A DNA stretch of 64,000 bases from Pelagibius litoralis (GCF_011683915.1 NZ_JAAQPH010000010.1:124001-188000), one strand, 5' to 3'. Shown: positions 8,056 through 15,959, counted from the first letter of the stretch. Notes: generated from the sequence alone by a model not told the origin. Translations and numbers: made by a program.

Positions 8056-8451
8056 TCATAAAACGTTCCCCTGGCCGGCGGCCTTCCGTTTCTCGTCAAT
8101 CAGCCTTCTGATCTTCTCCCAATCCTTGCTGTAGGACCGCTTCAGCGGGTTGAGCCGCCATGGCAGCCGCCAGCGCTTTCGATAGGTCTTCAATACCCGC
8201 TCTTTCACAAAGGTATCGTCCCAGCCGGCCCATTCGCCAGCCGGCGCGTAGAGATTTGCGGAAAAGGCCGGCCAGACTTCGTTGAACATGATCCGATCCA
8301 ATTCCGTTCCGGCATAGGGAGACAGCGCGCAGACCCGCGCAATATGGTCAAACCTGGAATCGTCCAACTCGGTATCGAGATAGAATCCGCTGCAGGCCAG
8401 CCAGACCGGGAGTCTGTTTTCCATGTCGTCCAACGGTTGAGAAAGCATCAT
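8056..8451 (-). CDS. DUF7079-like hypothetical protein
   Basis: A 131-residue soluble protein without signal peptide or membrane segment. The motifs RLPVWLACSGFYLDTEL, YAGTELDRIMFNEVWP and AGEWAGWDDTFVKERV match what I recall of the DUF7079 family, which is found singly in many proteobacteria and has no known function. Two nearby starts are possible: ATG at 8451 or the Met at residue 10 (MENRLPVW). It ends 63 bases upstream of the zinc dehydrogenase, in the same direction; a functional link is not evident. Confidence 0.65.
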   Translation of the reverse strand: MMLSQPLDDMENRLPVWLACSGFYLDTELDDSRFDHIARVCALSPYAGTELDRIMFNEVWPAFSANLYAPAGEWAGWDDTFVKERVLKTYRKRWRLPWRLNPLKRSYSKDWEKIRRLIDEKRKAAGQGNVL

Positions 8452-8930
8452 CCGTTCGCCCGTATCATGCAGTCAACGGCCGCAAAACAGTTTGAATTCC
8501 ACGATCGAATGATATCCGAATGGGGAAGACTGCAAAACGGCAGAATCGTTCACTGTGGCCTCTGGCATGACCCTTGGCGAACGGCGAAATCGAACGGCAG
8601 GATGCGCCGCTTGTCGAGGTGTAAGCAATCTTATCCAGGCTAAAGAACACGTCACGACTGTGGTTACTCGGAATCATCCGTCTCGACGAAGCAGAGCCGC
8701 GGCGCTAGGCTCAAAGAAACGGGGGATAACAAACACTCGTCCCTCCCGGTGAAGAGCATCGAAGCGATGCACCTGACCATAGCGCGCGCAGGCTGCCTAG
8801 TTTGTAGCCTGTTTCGGGAGCGCGTACGCGGTCGAAGGCCTCTGAATCAGCGGTCTTTGGCTGCTGGCACAGGAATTGCGGTTTGCGCCGGGATGGGTTC
8901 GCTCAACGAGAACGGGGAGATATCAGAGGC
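8452..8930. other. Long gene-free leader upstream of the ABC importer
   Basis: About 480 bases with no convincing gene on either strand. The part next to the importer has several small stems: CAGGCT/AGCCTG around a 12-base loop near 8789-8812, and a 10-bp self-complementary CGCGTACGCG near 8823-8832. Open frames here have poor codon use and no ribosome site. I looked for thiamine and guanidine riboswitch landmarks and did not find them. Confidence 0.4.
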
Positions 8931-9965
8931 ATGTTTAAGTTCAAGATCCTGCGCAGCGCCGCGCTTGCAGCCGTCCTTTCACTGGCGGTCACCCAGGCCC
9001 CCAATAGCGCCTGGGCCGAGGTGGACATCAAATTCACGCTGGATTGGAAGTTCCAGGGCCCGACGGCGGCCTTCCTGGTCGCCGCCGACAAGGGTTTCTA
9101 TGCCGAAGAAGGCCTGGACGTCTCAATCGACAGCGGCAACGGCTCGGCCGGCGCCGTCACCCGGGTCGCCGGTGGCGCCTACCAGATGGGTTTTGCCGAT
9201 ATCAACGCACTGGTCGACTTCAACGCCCAGAACCCCGGCCAATCGGTGAAAGCCGTCATGATGGCCTACGACGCGCCGCCCTTCTCGCTGTTCACCCTGA
9301 AGAAGAACAACATCAAAACCGCCGAAGACCTGGTCGGCCGCAAGCTCGGCGCGCCGGTTTTCGATGCCTCCTACAAGCTGTTCCCCGCCTTTGCCCATGA
9401 AACCGGCATCGACGAGGCAGCGGTGGAGCGGGTTAACATGGACCCGGCGCTGCGCGAAACCATGCTGGTGCAGGGCCAGGTCGACTTCATTTCCGGCCAC
9501 TACTTTTCTTCCATGCTGGACCTGAAGTCCAAAGGCGTGGCGGAGGAGGATATCCAGTTTTTTCTCTACGCCGACTTCGGCATGGATTTCTATGGCAACG
9601 CGGTGATCGCTTCGGGCGATTTCATCAAGGAGAACCCAGAGGCCATTGCCGGGTTCATCCGCGCCACCGTGCGCGGCTGGAAAGACATCATCGCCGATCC
9701 TGAGGGTGCCATCACCATCGTTGCCAAGAGCGATCCCCTGATCGACAAGGGGCTGGAGCTGGAGCGGCTGCAACTCGCCCTCGACGTCAACGTCTTGACC
9801 GACCATGTAAAGGCGAACGGCATCGGCGACGTCGATGAGGCCCGGCTGCGCAGTTCCATCGCCCAGCTTGCGATCGCCTATGGCCTGACGTCGACGCCCG
9901 AACCGGCTGATGTCTGGACCTCGGCTTTTCTGCCCGTGGCGCAGGACCGTATGCTGACGCCCTGA
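8931..9965 (+). CDS. NitT/TauT-type ABC importer, periplasmic binding protein (NMT1/THI5-like)
   Basis: A 344-residue secreted binding protein for a small organic anion, sulfonate, nitrogen compound or pyrimidine. A signal peptide covers about residues 1-26 (cut after SAWA). The mature start FTLDWKFQGPTAAFLVAADKGFYAEEGLDVSI carries the family's conserved domain, followed by GGAYQMGFADINAL. The frame is open from 8883, but the ATG at 8931 is followed directly by the signal peptide and preceded by GGGGAG and AGAGG, so it is the better start. ATPase and permease follow, giving a complete importer. The ligand cannot be read; no biosynthetic or catabolic enzyme sits with it. Confidence 0.88.
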   Translation: MFKFKILRSAALAAVLSLAVTQAPNSAWAEVDIKFTLDWKFQGPTAAFLVAADKGFYAEEGLDVSIDSGNGSAGAVTRVAGGAYQMGFADINALVDFNAQNPGQSVKAVMMAYDAPPFSLFTLKKNNIKTAEDLVGRKLGAPVFDASYKLFPAFAHETGIDEAAVERVNMDPALRETMLVQGQVDFISGHYFSSMLDLKSKGVAEEDIQFFLYADFGMDFYGNAVIASGDFIKENPEAIAGFIRATVRGWKDIIADPEGAITIVAKSDPLIDKGLELERLQLALDVNVLTDHVKANGIGDVDEARLRSSIAQLAIAYGLTSTPEPADVWTSAFLPVAQDRMLTP

Positions 9966-10019
9966 ACCCGGCCCCCGCACCAAAAAACAAGCAAAAAGCA
10001 AGAGAGTACCGATTCAAAC

Positions 10020-10808
10020 GTGACCAGCTTTGTTGAGCTCGACCGGGTTACCATGACCTATGGCGGCGCCGGCAACGGAACGCCTGCGGTCGCCGAGGCG
10101 TCGTTGAAGATCGATCGCGGCGAGTTCGTCGCCATGGTCGGGCCCTCCGGCTGCGGGAAGTCCTCCATTCTGAAGATCGTCTCGGGATTGATGCCCATCG
10201 ATTCCGGCGCCGCCCGGGTCGACGGCCAGGCCGTTAACGGGCCGCTGACCATGGTCGGCATGGCCTTCCAGAACGCAACCCTGCTGCCCTGGCGAACGAC
10301 CCTGGAGAATGTCCTGCTGCCGCTCGAGGTCAGCAAGACCCACCGTCGCTCCTTCCGGCGCAAGAAGGCCGCGCACATTGCCGCCGCCCACGATCTGCTG
10401 AAAATCGTCGGGCTGGAAGGTTATGAGGGTCATGCCCCGCACGAGCTTTCCGGCGGCATGCAGCAACGTGCTTCGCTCTGCCGGGCGCTGATCCATGCCC
10501 CCGACCTCCTCCTGCTCGACGAACCCTTTGCGGCCCTGGACGCTTTCACCCGCGAAGAACTCTGGGGTGTTCTGCAGGAACTCTGGATGCGCAAGAAGTT
10601 CACGGTCGTCCTGGTCACCCACGACCTGCGCGAGGCCGTCTATCTCGCCGACCGTGTCTACGTCGTGAGCAAGCGGCCGGGACGCATTGTCTATGAGCGT
10701 CCGATCGCTTTGCCACGTCCGCGCACGTTGGAGTCCACCTTCGACGGGAATTTCGTCGACCTGGTACACGGGCTGCGCGACCATATCGGCGAGGTGCGGG
10801 CCGCATGA
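10020..10808 (+). CDS. NitT/TauT-type ABC importer, ATPase subunit
   Basis: A 262-residue cytoplasmic ABC ATPase of the SsuB/TauB class. Walker A is GPSGCGKSS (about 41-49), the Q-loop is AFQNATLLPW, the signature is LSGGMQQR, Walker B is LLLLDEPFAALD, and the switch His is in LVTHDLREAV. The start is GTG at 10020, 54 bases after the binding-protein stop, with only a weak ribosome site. Its stop overlaps the permease start as ATGA (10805-10808), so the two are translationally coupled and assemble at the inner membrane. Confidence 0.92.
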   Translation: MTSFVELDRVTMTYGGAGNGTPAVAEASLKIDRGEFVAMVGPSGCGKSSILKIVSGLMPIDSGAARVDGQAVNGPLTMVGMAFQNATLLPWRTTLENVLLPLEVSKTHRRSFRRKKAAHIAAAHDLLKIVGLEGYEGHAPHELSGGMQQRASLCRALIHAPDLLLLDEPFAALDAFTREELWGVLQELWMRKKFTVVLVTHDLREAVYLADRVYVVSKRPGRIVYERPIALPRPRTLESTFDGNFVDLVHGLRDHIGEVRAA

Positions 10809-11566
10809 TCTCCGCCATCAAGCTCGCGCCCTGGCTGGCCACCATCGGCCTTTTTGTAATCTGGGAACTGGCCTGCCGAGCCTTTGCCATCCCCGAGTTT
10901 ATCCTGCCGGCGCCGAGCCAGGCCATAGCGGCGCTGATCGAGTATTGGCCGGCGATCTGGCAGAACGCTTTCTATACTTTCTGGGTCACGCTTTTCGGCT
11001 TCGGCCTGGCCGTCGTCTTCGGCCTGGCGCTGGGGCTCGTCACCGGCGCTTCCGCCCTGGTCTATGCGGCGGTCTATCCGATGCTGGTGGGCTTCAACAG
11101 CATCCCCAAGGTGGCGATCGTGCCCGTGCTGGTGGTCTGGTTCGGCATCGGAACGGTCCCCGCCGTGCTGACCGCCTTTACGATTTCCTTCTTTCCCATC
11201 GTGGTGAACGTTGCCACCGGGCTCGCGACCCTGGAGCCGGAGCTGAGGGACGTTCTGCGCTCTCTGGGCGCGCGTAAGATCGATATCCTGCTGAAGGTCG
11301 GCCTGCCCCGCTCGATGCCCTACTTCTTTGCCTCTCTCAAGGTGGCGGTCACCCTTGCCTTTGTCGGCACCGTCATCTCCGAGACCGTGGCCGGCAATGC
11401 CGGGATGGGTCATCTCATGCTGACCGCCTCCTCCAGCTTCCGGGTGCCGCTGGTCTTCGCCGGGCTTCTCGTCATCGCGGCAATGGGGGTCGGCATGTAT
11501 GCGATCTTCGCGGTCATCGAACGGCGCTTCGTGGGCTGGGCCTTTCGTGGCGGCGAGGGCGTCTAA
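10805..11566 (+). CDS. NitT/TauT-type ABC importer, permease subunit
   Basis: A 253-residue inner-membrane permease of the BPD_transp_1 (SsuC/TauC) class with about six hydrophobic helices. The coupling EAA-type loop is LEPELRDVLRSLGARKIDILLKVGLPRSMPY, and the ETVAGNAGMGHLM segment follows. The ATG overlaps the ATPase stop by four bases. It is the last gene of the importer; a 10-bp hairpin lies 49 bases downstream. Confidence 0.92.
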   Translation: MISAIKLAPWLATIGLFVIWELACRAFAIPEFILPAPSQAIAALIEYWPAIWQNAFYTFWVTLFGFGLAVVFGLALGLVTGASALVYAAVYPMLVGFNSIPKVAIVPVLVVWFGIGTVPAVLTAFTISFFPIVVNVATGLATLEPELRDVLRSLGARKIDILLKVGLPRSMPYFFASLKVAVTLAFVGTVISETVAGNAGMGHLMLTASSSFRVPLVFAGLLVIAAMGVGMYAIFAVIERRFVGWAFRGGEGV

Positions 11567-11614
11567 AAGCCGGTCAGACTTGTCGGGTTCGACAGTCTCG
11601 AGTCGTCGGCAAGC

Positions 11615-11648
11615 CGCTACGCCCAAGGTGTTATCCCGGGGCGTAGCG
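11615..11648. terminator. Hairpin after the ABC importer, shared with a convergent gene
   Basis: CGCTACGCCC (11615-11624) pairs with GGGCGTAGCG (11639-11648) around a 14-base loop. It lies between the end of the permease gene (11566) and the end of the convergent small membrane-protein gene (11673). There is no U-tract. Confidence 0.55.
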
Positions 11649-11672
11649 CTAGCTTAGGTTAGGATCTGCCTG

Positions 11673-12023
11673 CTAGAACTGGGCGGCCAACTCTGCCATG
11701 CAGGCGCTCGCTACCGAGCGATCCGGATCGCTTGAACCCGGCATGGTCGCCCAGCCGGCCTTCATGAGCATGTCGCTGCGCTTATAGCTGCTGGCTTCCT
11801 TTAGCAGGGCCATTGTCTCAACGACCTGCGGATCCTGTTGGGAATTCTGGACGCAGATCGGCACCAAGGCCGCAACGACCTGGAGCTTCGCCTGATCCGA
11901 GGCCATGCGATCGGCGGTACCGCCGGTCACCCATCCGCCCCATGAGAAGCCGACAATCGCCAGCGCGACCGCCCCGACCGCTGCACCATAAATTCCGGGT
12001 TTCAGCCATTCTGGAACATTCAT
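11673..12023 (-). CDS. Small single-helix membrane protein, unknown function
   Basis: 116 residues. After a short amphipathic start (MNVPEWLKPGIYG) there is one strong membrane helix at about 12-33 (AAVGAVALAIVGFSWGGWVTGG). A soluble domain with two Cys, at VPICVQN and VASACM, follows; these could pair outside the cytoplasm. I recall similar unnamed proteins in many Alphaproteobacteria but no function. GGAAAC stands before the ATG, and the gene is followed by the hairpin at 11615-11648. The upstream gap is strongly AT-rich. Confidence 0.7.
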   Translation of the reverse strand: MNVPEWLKPGIYGAAVGAVALAIVGFSWGGWVTGGTADRMASDQAKLQVVAALVPICVQNSQQDPQVVETMALLKEASSYKRSDMLMKAGWATMPGSSDPDRSVASACMAELAAQF

Positions 12024-12210
12024 GTGTGTTTCCTTTATTTAGGGAAACCCATTTTCCCTGTATTCCTCTCAGCATAGCGAAGCACACAGAAATAACACGT
12101 GCATTATTTATAAATATTTTTTCTGGAATTTTATTCTGCTTATATTACCTGATTATCTGCTTTTATTCTCATCTCTCAGAAAAATATTTACATTCCGGTC
12201 AAAAGGTTAG
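12024..12210. other. AT-rich intergenic stretch
   Basis: About 190 bases between two minus-strand genes. The part 12090-12170 is very AT-rich compared with the flanking coding DNA and contains no gene-like frame. It is probably the promoter region of the 11673 gene, although no clear -35/-10 pair stands out. Confidence 0.4.
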
Positions 12211-12474
12211 CTAAAAATCGGCCGCTGACAGAAGGCAAACTCCGTCGCGCGTTCTCGCATAAACCTTGCGGGCGGTGTCATAGATCCGGTCGCGCGCGGC
12301 ATCGAATGCCTCCAGGTACACGGCTTCCAGGTCGCCGGCCAGGGGATCGGGCTTGCTGAGGGCATTCACCTCCACAAGGAACGAAACCTCCAAAGCACTG
12401 TCATATCCCCAAAAACGGATGACGTTTCTTCTCGCGTCATAGCTTCGGCTCTCGTTTGGAAAATTCAGCGTCAT
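12211..12474 (-). CDS. DUF1488 family protein
   Basis: 87 residues. The chain FPNESRSYDARRNVIRFWGYDSALEVSF and the C-terminal EAFDAARDRIYDTARKVYARTRDGVCLLSAADF match the small DUF1488 family found across Proteobacteria and often present in several copies; function unknown. The frame is open from 12552, but the Met at 12474 (MTLNFPNES) starts exactly where family members begin and has AGGA upstream. It is one of a run of small minus-strand genes. Confidence 0.8.
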   Translation of the reverse strand: MTLNFPNESRSYDARRNVIRFWGYDSALEVSFLVEVNALSKPDPLAGDLEAVYLEAFDAARDRIYDTARKVYARTRDGVCLLSAADF

Positions 12475-12596
12475 GATCGGATGTCCTGCGGAATGGGATC
12501 GAATACGACACACCTGTGTCTCAGACAGGTCGCCGGCCATGCGACGCAACATTGACTAATCGGGCCCACAAAGCCGGCCTGCAGGGATTCACCTGC

Positions 12597-12779
12597 TCAA
12601 GGGTATCGACGGTACGGCATGCCTCCCGTCTTCTTGGCCAGCCGTGTCCCTCTCGGCATTTTCGGGGCCGCCTGCTTTGCACCGCATTTCGGACAGTTCG
12701 CATCCTTTTTTCCCAGATCATAGTACTTGCAAGCACAATCCGGGCAGGCGTGCTTTCGCCCACGGTCTAGCCTATTCAT
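12597..12779 (-). CDS. Small zinc-ribbon protein (CPDCACKYYDLGKKDANCPKCG)
   Basis: 60 residues. Two CxxC pairs (CPDC and CPKC) spaced for one zinc ribbon flank a YYDLGKK segment that recalls the FYDLN-type proteins of Alphaproteobacteria (TIGR02300). That family is longer and acid-rich, whereas this one has a basic tail. The ATG at 12779 is preceded by AAGGAG with 10-base spacing, which fixes the start. A role in nucleic-acid or protein binding is only a guess from the fold. Confidence 0.7.
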   Translation of the reverse strand: MNRLDRGRKHACPDCACKYYDLGKKDANCPKCGAKQAAPKMPRGTRLAKKTGGMPYRRYP

Positions 12780-12893
12780 GTTAGTCGGCTCCTTACTTCT
12801 CTCTGACAGCTTAATCGTCTGGCGACGGGTATCGGCACGGTAAGGCACCGACCTGATCCTCGCCCTGTCGGACACAACCTCCGAACTGAGAGT

Positions 12894-13106
12894 CTAGCGC
12901 CTGCTGACGGATGGACTGGACCTTGACGGCACACCACTCCGCCACGCATTCGTACTCTTACAGCGGGAACAGATCCGCTCGCCGGACCAAGTGCTTGAAA
13001 ATGAACTCTTGCACCTGAGACATTGACGAACCTTGGGGGCGTCCTCGGGGGGAACATCCTCGGGCAGCCGAATGCGGGGTGTATCCGATGCCGGGGCGTA
13101 GGTCAT
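12894..13106 (-). CDS. Small zinc-ribbon-like protein
   Basis: 70 residues. CLRCKSSF and CSRCKSTN form a CxxC-x(n)-CxxC knuckle, followed by a Ser/Arg-rich tail (WRSGVPSRSSPSVSRR). I recall similar orphan proteins in Alphaproteobacteria, of unknown function. The ATG overlaps the stop of the 13103 gene as ATGA, so it is translated by coupling with that gene. The two probably act together. Confidence 0.7.
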   Translation of the reverse strand: MTYAPASDTPRIRLPEDVPPEDAPKVRQCLRCKSSFSSTWSGERICSRCKSTNAWRSGVPSRSSPSVSRR

Positions 13107-13414
13107 GGGTCCTCCTTCGCACGCTCGCAGAGCCGGTTAAGATCGTCGAGCGCATGGTCGATGAGCGCCTTGCGACGCGGGTCCTGGGCCTCCGGCGTGC
13201 CGGCAAAGATCCGAATGAGGTACTGCGCCTTGGCTGCCGCCTCGGGCCAGGTCTCCGCCGGCGCGGCCAGAAGAAGTTTCTCGAGTTCTTCCTGACGCTG
13301 CCGCAGCGCAGTCTGGTCGGCGTGGAAATCATGCAGCCGCTGTCGGCGCGTCTCCGTCGCCTTTTGGGCGGCCATGCCGCGATGTTCGTCGAGGTCGACC
13401 GGATCGTCGTTCAT
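13103..13414 (-). CDS. Hypothetical helical protein coupled to a zinc-ribbon gene
   Basis: 103 residues, rich in Ala, Glu, Arg and Gln and predicted largely helical; a coiled coil is likely around RQRLHDFHADQTALRQRQEELEKLL. The segment TWPEAAAKAQYLIRIFAGTPEAQDPRRKALIDHALDDLNRL is a recurring pattern in small alphaproteobacterial proteins that I cannot name. The frame is open from 13552, but the ATG at 13414 has AGGAGG upstream and avoids overlap with the 13530 gene. Its stop overlaps the next start by ATGA. Confidence 0.65.
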   Translation of the reverse strand: MNDDPVDLDEHRGMAAQKATETRRQRLHDFHADQTALRQRQEELEKLLLAAPAETWPEAAAKAQYLIRIFAGTPEAQDPRRKALIDHALDDLNRLCERAKEDP

Positions 13415-13529
13415 CGTGTCCCAATCCCTCCTCTTCCAATTCTCACGCACACTTCCTTCACCGGGAGCCGCTCCGGGGTCCATAACGACCCGATCGGCCG
13501 CGCGGAGCGGCCTTGAATAGATGCGGGCG

Positions 13530-14114
13530 TCAAGGCAGAAAGCATCTGTCACCTTTCTTGCGATAAGGCCGATCGCAATCCCAATCGGCGCCGGAATAGT
13601 CGAGATGAGCGTTTTCCGGCACCCTCACGGCGATGCAAGCTTCCTCAACCGCCCGATGCCCGCGCTCGCAGGTCCAACCCGATCCGAAGGTCGACTCCGT
13701 CAGGTATCCGTTCGCCGGAACCTTGATGGCCACGCAGGCCGAGTCAGCCTCGCGGTAGCCCCGTTCGCACTGCCACCAGTCGCCGGAGGAATTCAGGAAG
13801 GCATTGCGCGGTACTGCGATTGCGGTACAGCGCTTATCGACCTCCTGATAGCCTCGGCGGCATTCCCAACCCTGTCCGTAAGACGTGTCGGTCGCATAGG
13901 CATTCGCGGGCAGCCTGACGGCCACGCAGGCGCCACCGACCTCCCGGTAACCTCGATCGCAGACCCATCCATTGCCATAGCTCTTGGCACTGGCATGAGC
14001 TGGTATCCCGGCAGCACTGCTCTGCGCAGAGACAGCACCGGGGACGGCCGCCAGCAGCACCGAAAGAATCAAGGAACGGATGGTCAAAACGGGCAATGGC
14101 CGCAGTCTGGGCAT
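13530..14114 (-). CDS. Secreted protein with five Cys-rich tandem repeats
   Basis: 194 residues. A signal peptide covers about 1-30 (cut near VSAQS). The mature part is four full units and one partial unit of about 33-38 residues, each of the form GWxCxRGYREVxxxCxAVxVPxNAYL. Every unit has two Cys about 13 residues apart, which suggests one disulfide per unit and a beads-on-a-string shape in the periplasm or outside the cell. Such repeats occur in other secreted bacterial proteins without known function. The start at 14114 is the only one that keeps the signal peptide intact. Confidence 0.8.
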   Translation of the reverse strand: MPRLRPLPVLTIRSLILSVLLAAVPGAVSAQSSAAGIPAHASAKSYGNGWVCDRGYREVGGACVAVRLPANAYATDTSYGQGWECRRGYQEVDKRCTAIAVPRNAFLNSSGDWWQCERGYREADSACVAIKVPANGYLTESTFGSGWTCERGHRAVEEACIAVRVPENAHLDYSGADWDCDRPYRKKGDRCFLP

Positions 14115-14286
14115 GCATCTTTTCCTTCTGACAGGGCCCTTTCACCGGCTCCTGTGGAGTACGCCGGCTGACCAACGTCACCCCTACCAACGTCGCCGGT
14201 GAGCCTATCCGTAGAGTTGCAATCCATTCGAACCGAACGGCAACGGCGGAGGGCGCGTGCCCTTTCGACCGCCGGCGGCACGAAGG

Positions 14287-14433
14287 TTAGGACTTAGAGG
14301 CCGGCGCAGCCGCTGCAGATGGCTTCTCGGGCTCTCCCGCAGGGCGCTTGGCCGCCGGCGCGTTTTGCGCCTTGGCGTCAGGGCCGAGTTTGTTCGGCGA
14401 GTCTTGTGCGGTGGAAAAATCCTTAAAGGACAT
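14287..14433 (-). CDS. 48-residue MSFKDF-type small protein
   Basis: A short frame: MSFKDFSTAQDSPNKLG, then an Ala/Pro/Lys/Glu-rich disordered tail ending in ASKS. The MSFKDFS start followed by a low-complexity Ala/Lys/Pro tail recurs in short alphaproteobacterial proteins that I recall as unnamed. AAAGGC lies about 10 bases before the ATG. Codon use (GCC, GCG, AAG, CCC) fits the genome. It is followed by a strongly AT-rich upstream region that could carry its promoter. Function unknown. Confidence 0.6.
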   Translation of the reverse strand: MSFKDFSTAQDSPNKLGPDAKAQNAPAAKRPAGEPEKPSAAAAPASKS

Positions 14434-14730
14434 TTGCAATGCCTTTCATCAAGGCGGCAATGATTTGCCACATCCCAATATATAGTTATCGCAAGGAAAT
14501 TTACAATAGTTATTAAAGAAATATCTTATTATTACTCTATTCTTTGATAAAAACATGTTTTCACAGTGAATATAAATAAATAAATCGAGCAATATTATAT
14601 GAATGATTATTTATTGTATAATTTGAGAATGCGTCTTGTCTGCAAATGAAGTCTCAAGGCAGCACATGCAAAGGCAGCCTCGGCCCAATTCTCCCGCTAA
14701 AAGTGGGGCGATCGAACTGCAGGCCGAACA
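14434..14730. other. AT-rich gap between two minus-strand genes
   Basis: About 300 bases with no gene that I can support. Bases 14475-14640 are mostly A and T, with runs such as TATATAGTTATC and TATAATTTG, in sharp contrast to the GC-rich surroundings. It could be a strong or silenced promoter region, or an imported remnant; no repeat ends or tRNA are visible. Confidence 0.45.
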
Positions 14731-15450
14731 TCAGCGCGATTGCGTCGTGGCCTCGCAAATACTGTTCAGTGGACAGTTGCCGCAACACGGGAGCCCGTGG
14801 CTGCAGATCTGCTGACCCAGAACTTTCATGAGTTGGTGGTGAACGTCCATGTCCTCGGCACCCCACGCCGCCGGGAGATAGGGCAGGATGCGATCATAGG
14901 CCTCGCGCGCGTCGGCTCGCCGGCCGGCGAGCCCCAGACGCCGCAGAACACGCAGATGATGGGTGTCGATCACCAGGGCCTTCATCCGCAGGGTACTGAG
15001 ATTCAGCGTTGCCGCCGCCGTCTTCCGGCCGACACCGGGCAGACGCTCCAGCCAGGCGAGCGCCTGATCCACACGCCAGTACTGAAGAAAATCGAGCGTC
15101 AAGGCGCCGCGCGCCTCGGTGATCATCCGAAGGGATGCCTTGATCCGCCCGGCTTTCACATCGGCAAAGGTTACCGCCGCTATCGTCTCATAAAGCGAGG
15201 CCTCCGGCGCATCGCGAACCTGCTCCCACGACGCGAAACGGTCCGCCAAGGCCTCGAAGGCCCCCAGCGAGACGGCCCCATAGGTGCGGCCGCCGACCAA
15301 GCCAAGCACCAACTGGCTCATCGGGTCGAGCAGCCGCCAGGGGCCCGGCCGGCCAAACCGCAGCCTTAGCCGTCGATGGATCTCCTCAAGAACCCGGTGC
15401 CGCCCGTCTATATCGAGGGCAAGTTGCATCGCCGGACAAATGTCGCGCAA
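14731..15450 (-). CDS. Endonuclease III-like HhH-GPD DNA glycosylase
   Basis: 239 residues. The helix-hairpin-helix LPGVGRKTAAATL carries Lys143, the Nth-type catalytic lysine. VIDTHHLRV holds Asp162, the conserved acid. The C-terminus has a complete iron-sulfur motif, Cys216-x6-Cys223-x2-Cys226-x5-Cys232. Together these predict a bifunctional glycosylase/AP-lyase that removes oxidised pyrimidines. It is distinct from housekeeping Nth in its longer N-terminus and THH in place of THV, so it is probably a second paralogue. It stands alone; the neighbours give no context. Confidence 0.85.
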   Translation of the reverse strand: MRDICPAMQLALDIDGRHRVLEEIHRRLRLRFGRPGPWRLLDPMSQLVLGLVGGRTYGAVSLGAFEALADRFASWEQVRDAPEASLYETIAAVTFADVKAGRIKASLRMITEARGALTLDFLQYWRVDQALAWLERLPGVGRKTAAATLNLSTLRMKALVIDTHHLRVLRRLGLAGRRADAREAYDRILPYLPAAWGAEDMDVHHQLMKVLGQQICSHGLPCCGNCPLNSICEATTQSR

Positions 15451-15535
15451 GCATCAGAACAAATCAAGAACATTGATTCAACCCGGGGCGCGACGCCAAG
15501 TCACCGGTCGTTACAACAGACGACCGCTGGAATAC

Positions 15536-15796
15536 TCAGATTGCGTGCACGACCTGGCGACCCTCGCCTGCGGTCCGCATTGCCTCCAGCAGGCGCTGGA
15601 TCGCCTCCAATTCGTCTTTAATCGTCAACTTGCGACGCTTGAGCCGGCGCAACGTCGCCGTATCCGGCAGCGGCCGCTTCAATTCCGTCTCCAGCTTTTC
15701 TTCCAGGCTTCGATGGGTCAGCAACAAGGCCCGGAAACGGCTGGCAACACCTGAACCGGGATAGGTCTTCCTGCGCGGGCTCACACCTTGTGGCAT
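15536..15796 (-). CDS. YdcH/DUF465 family small protein
   Basis: 86 residues. The helical core RALLLTHRSLEEKLETELKRPLPDTATLRRLKRRKLTIKDEL is typical of DUF465, a short coiled-coil hairpin protein of unknown function. The frame opens at 15814, but the Met at 15796 (MPQGVSPRRK) has GAGGAG about 10 bases before it. A second member lies at 53692. A 18-bp hairpin separates it from the catabolic operon that ends upstream. Confidence 0.8.
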   Translation of the reverse strand: MPQGVSPRRKTYPGSGVASRFRALLLTHRSLEEKLETELKRPLPDTATLRRLKRRKLTIKDELEAIQRLLEAMRTAGEGRQVVHAI

Positions 15797-15880
15797 TGTG
15801 TCTGATCTCCTCATCTGCCGACGGTAACAATCGTATGGCAGACAGTTGGGGGCATCCCAAAACGCGATCCAATCACCGAT

Positions 15881-15921
15881 GGGATGGATTTTGATAGAAA
15901 ACCTCTATCAAAATCCATCCC
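15881..15921. terminator. Perfect 18-bp hairpin at the end of the TRAP/isomerase operon
   Basis: Bases 15881-15898 are the exact inverted complement of 15904-15921, with a 5-base loop. It lies 39 bases after the stop of the last gene of the minus-strand operon (15960) and upstream of the ydcH-type gene, so it most likely ends the operon transcript. There is no long U-tract. Confidence 0.75.
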
Positions 15922-15959
15922 TGTTAACGGCAACCAGATAAGGCCAACACTGGCCGACC

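Noticed and set aside
8465-8677. Small minus-strand frames of 60-70 codons
   Set aside because: No ribosome site, no domain, overlapping alternatives in different frames.
8659-8930. Possible TPP or guanidine riboswitch before the NMT1-like binding protein
   Set aside because: The conserved landmarks of both classes are not present; reported only as an unclassified leader.
14434-14730. Insertion-sequence remnant in the AT-rich gap
   Set aside because: No terminal inverted repeats, target duplication or transposase fragment can be seen.
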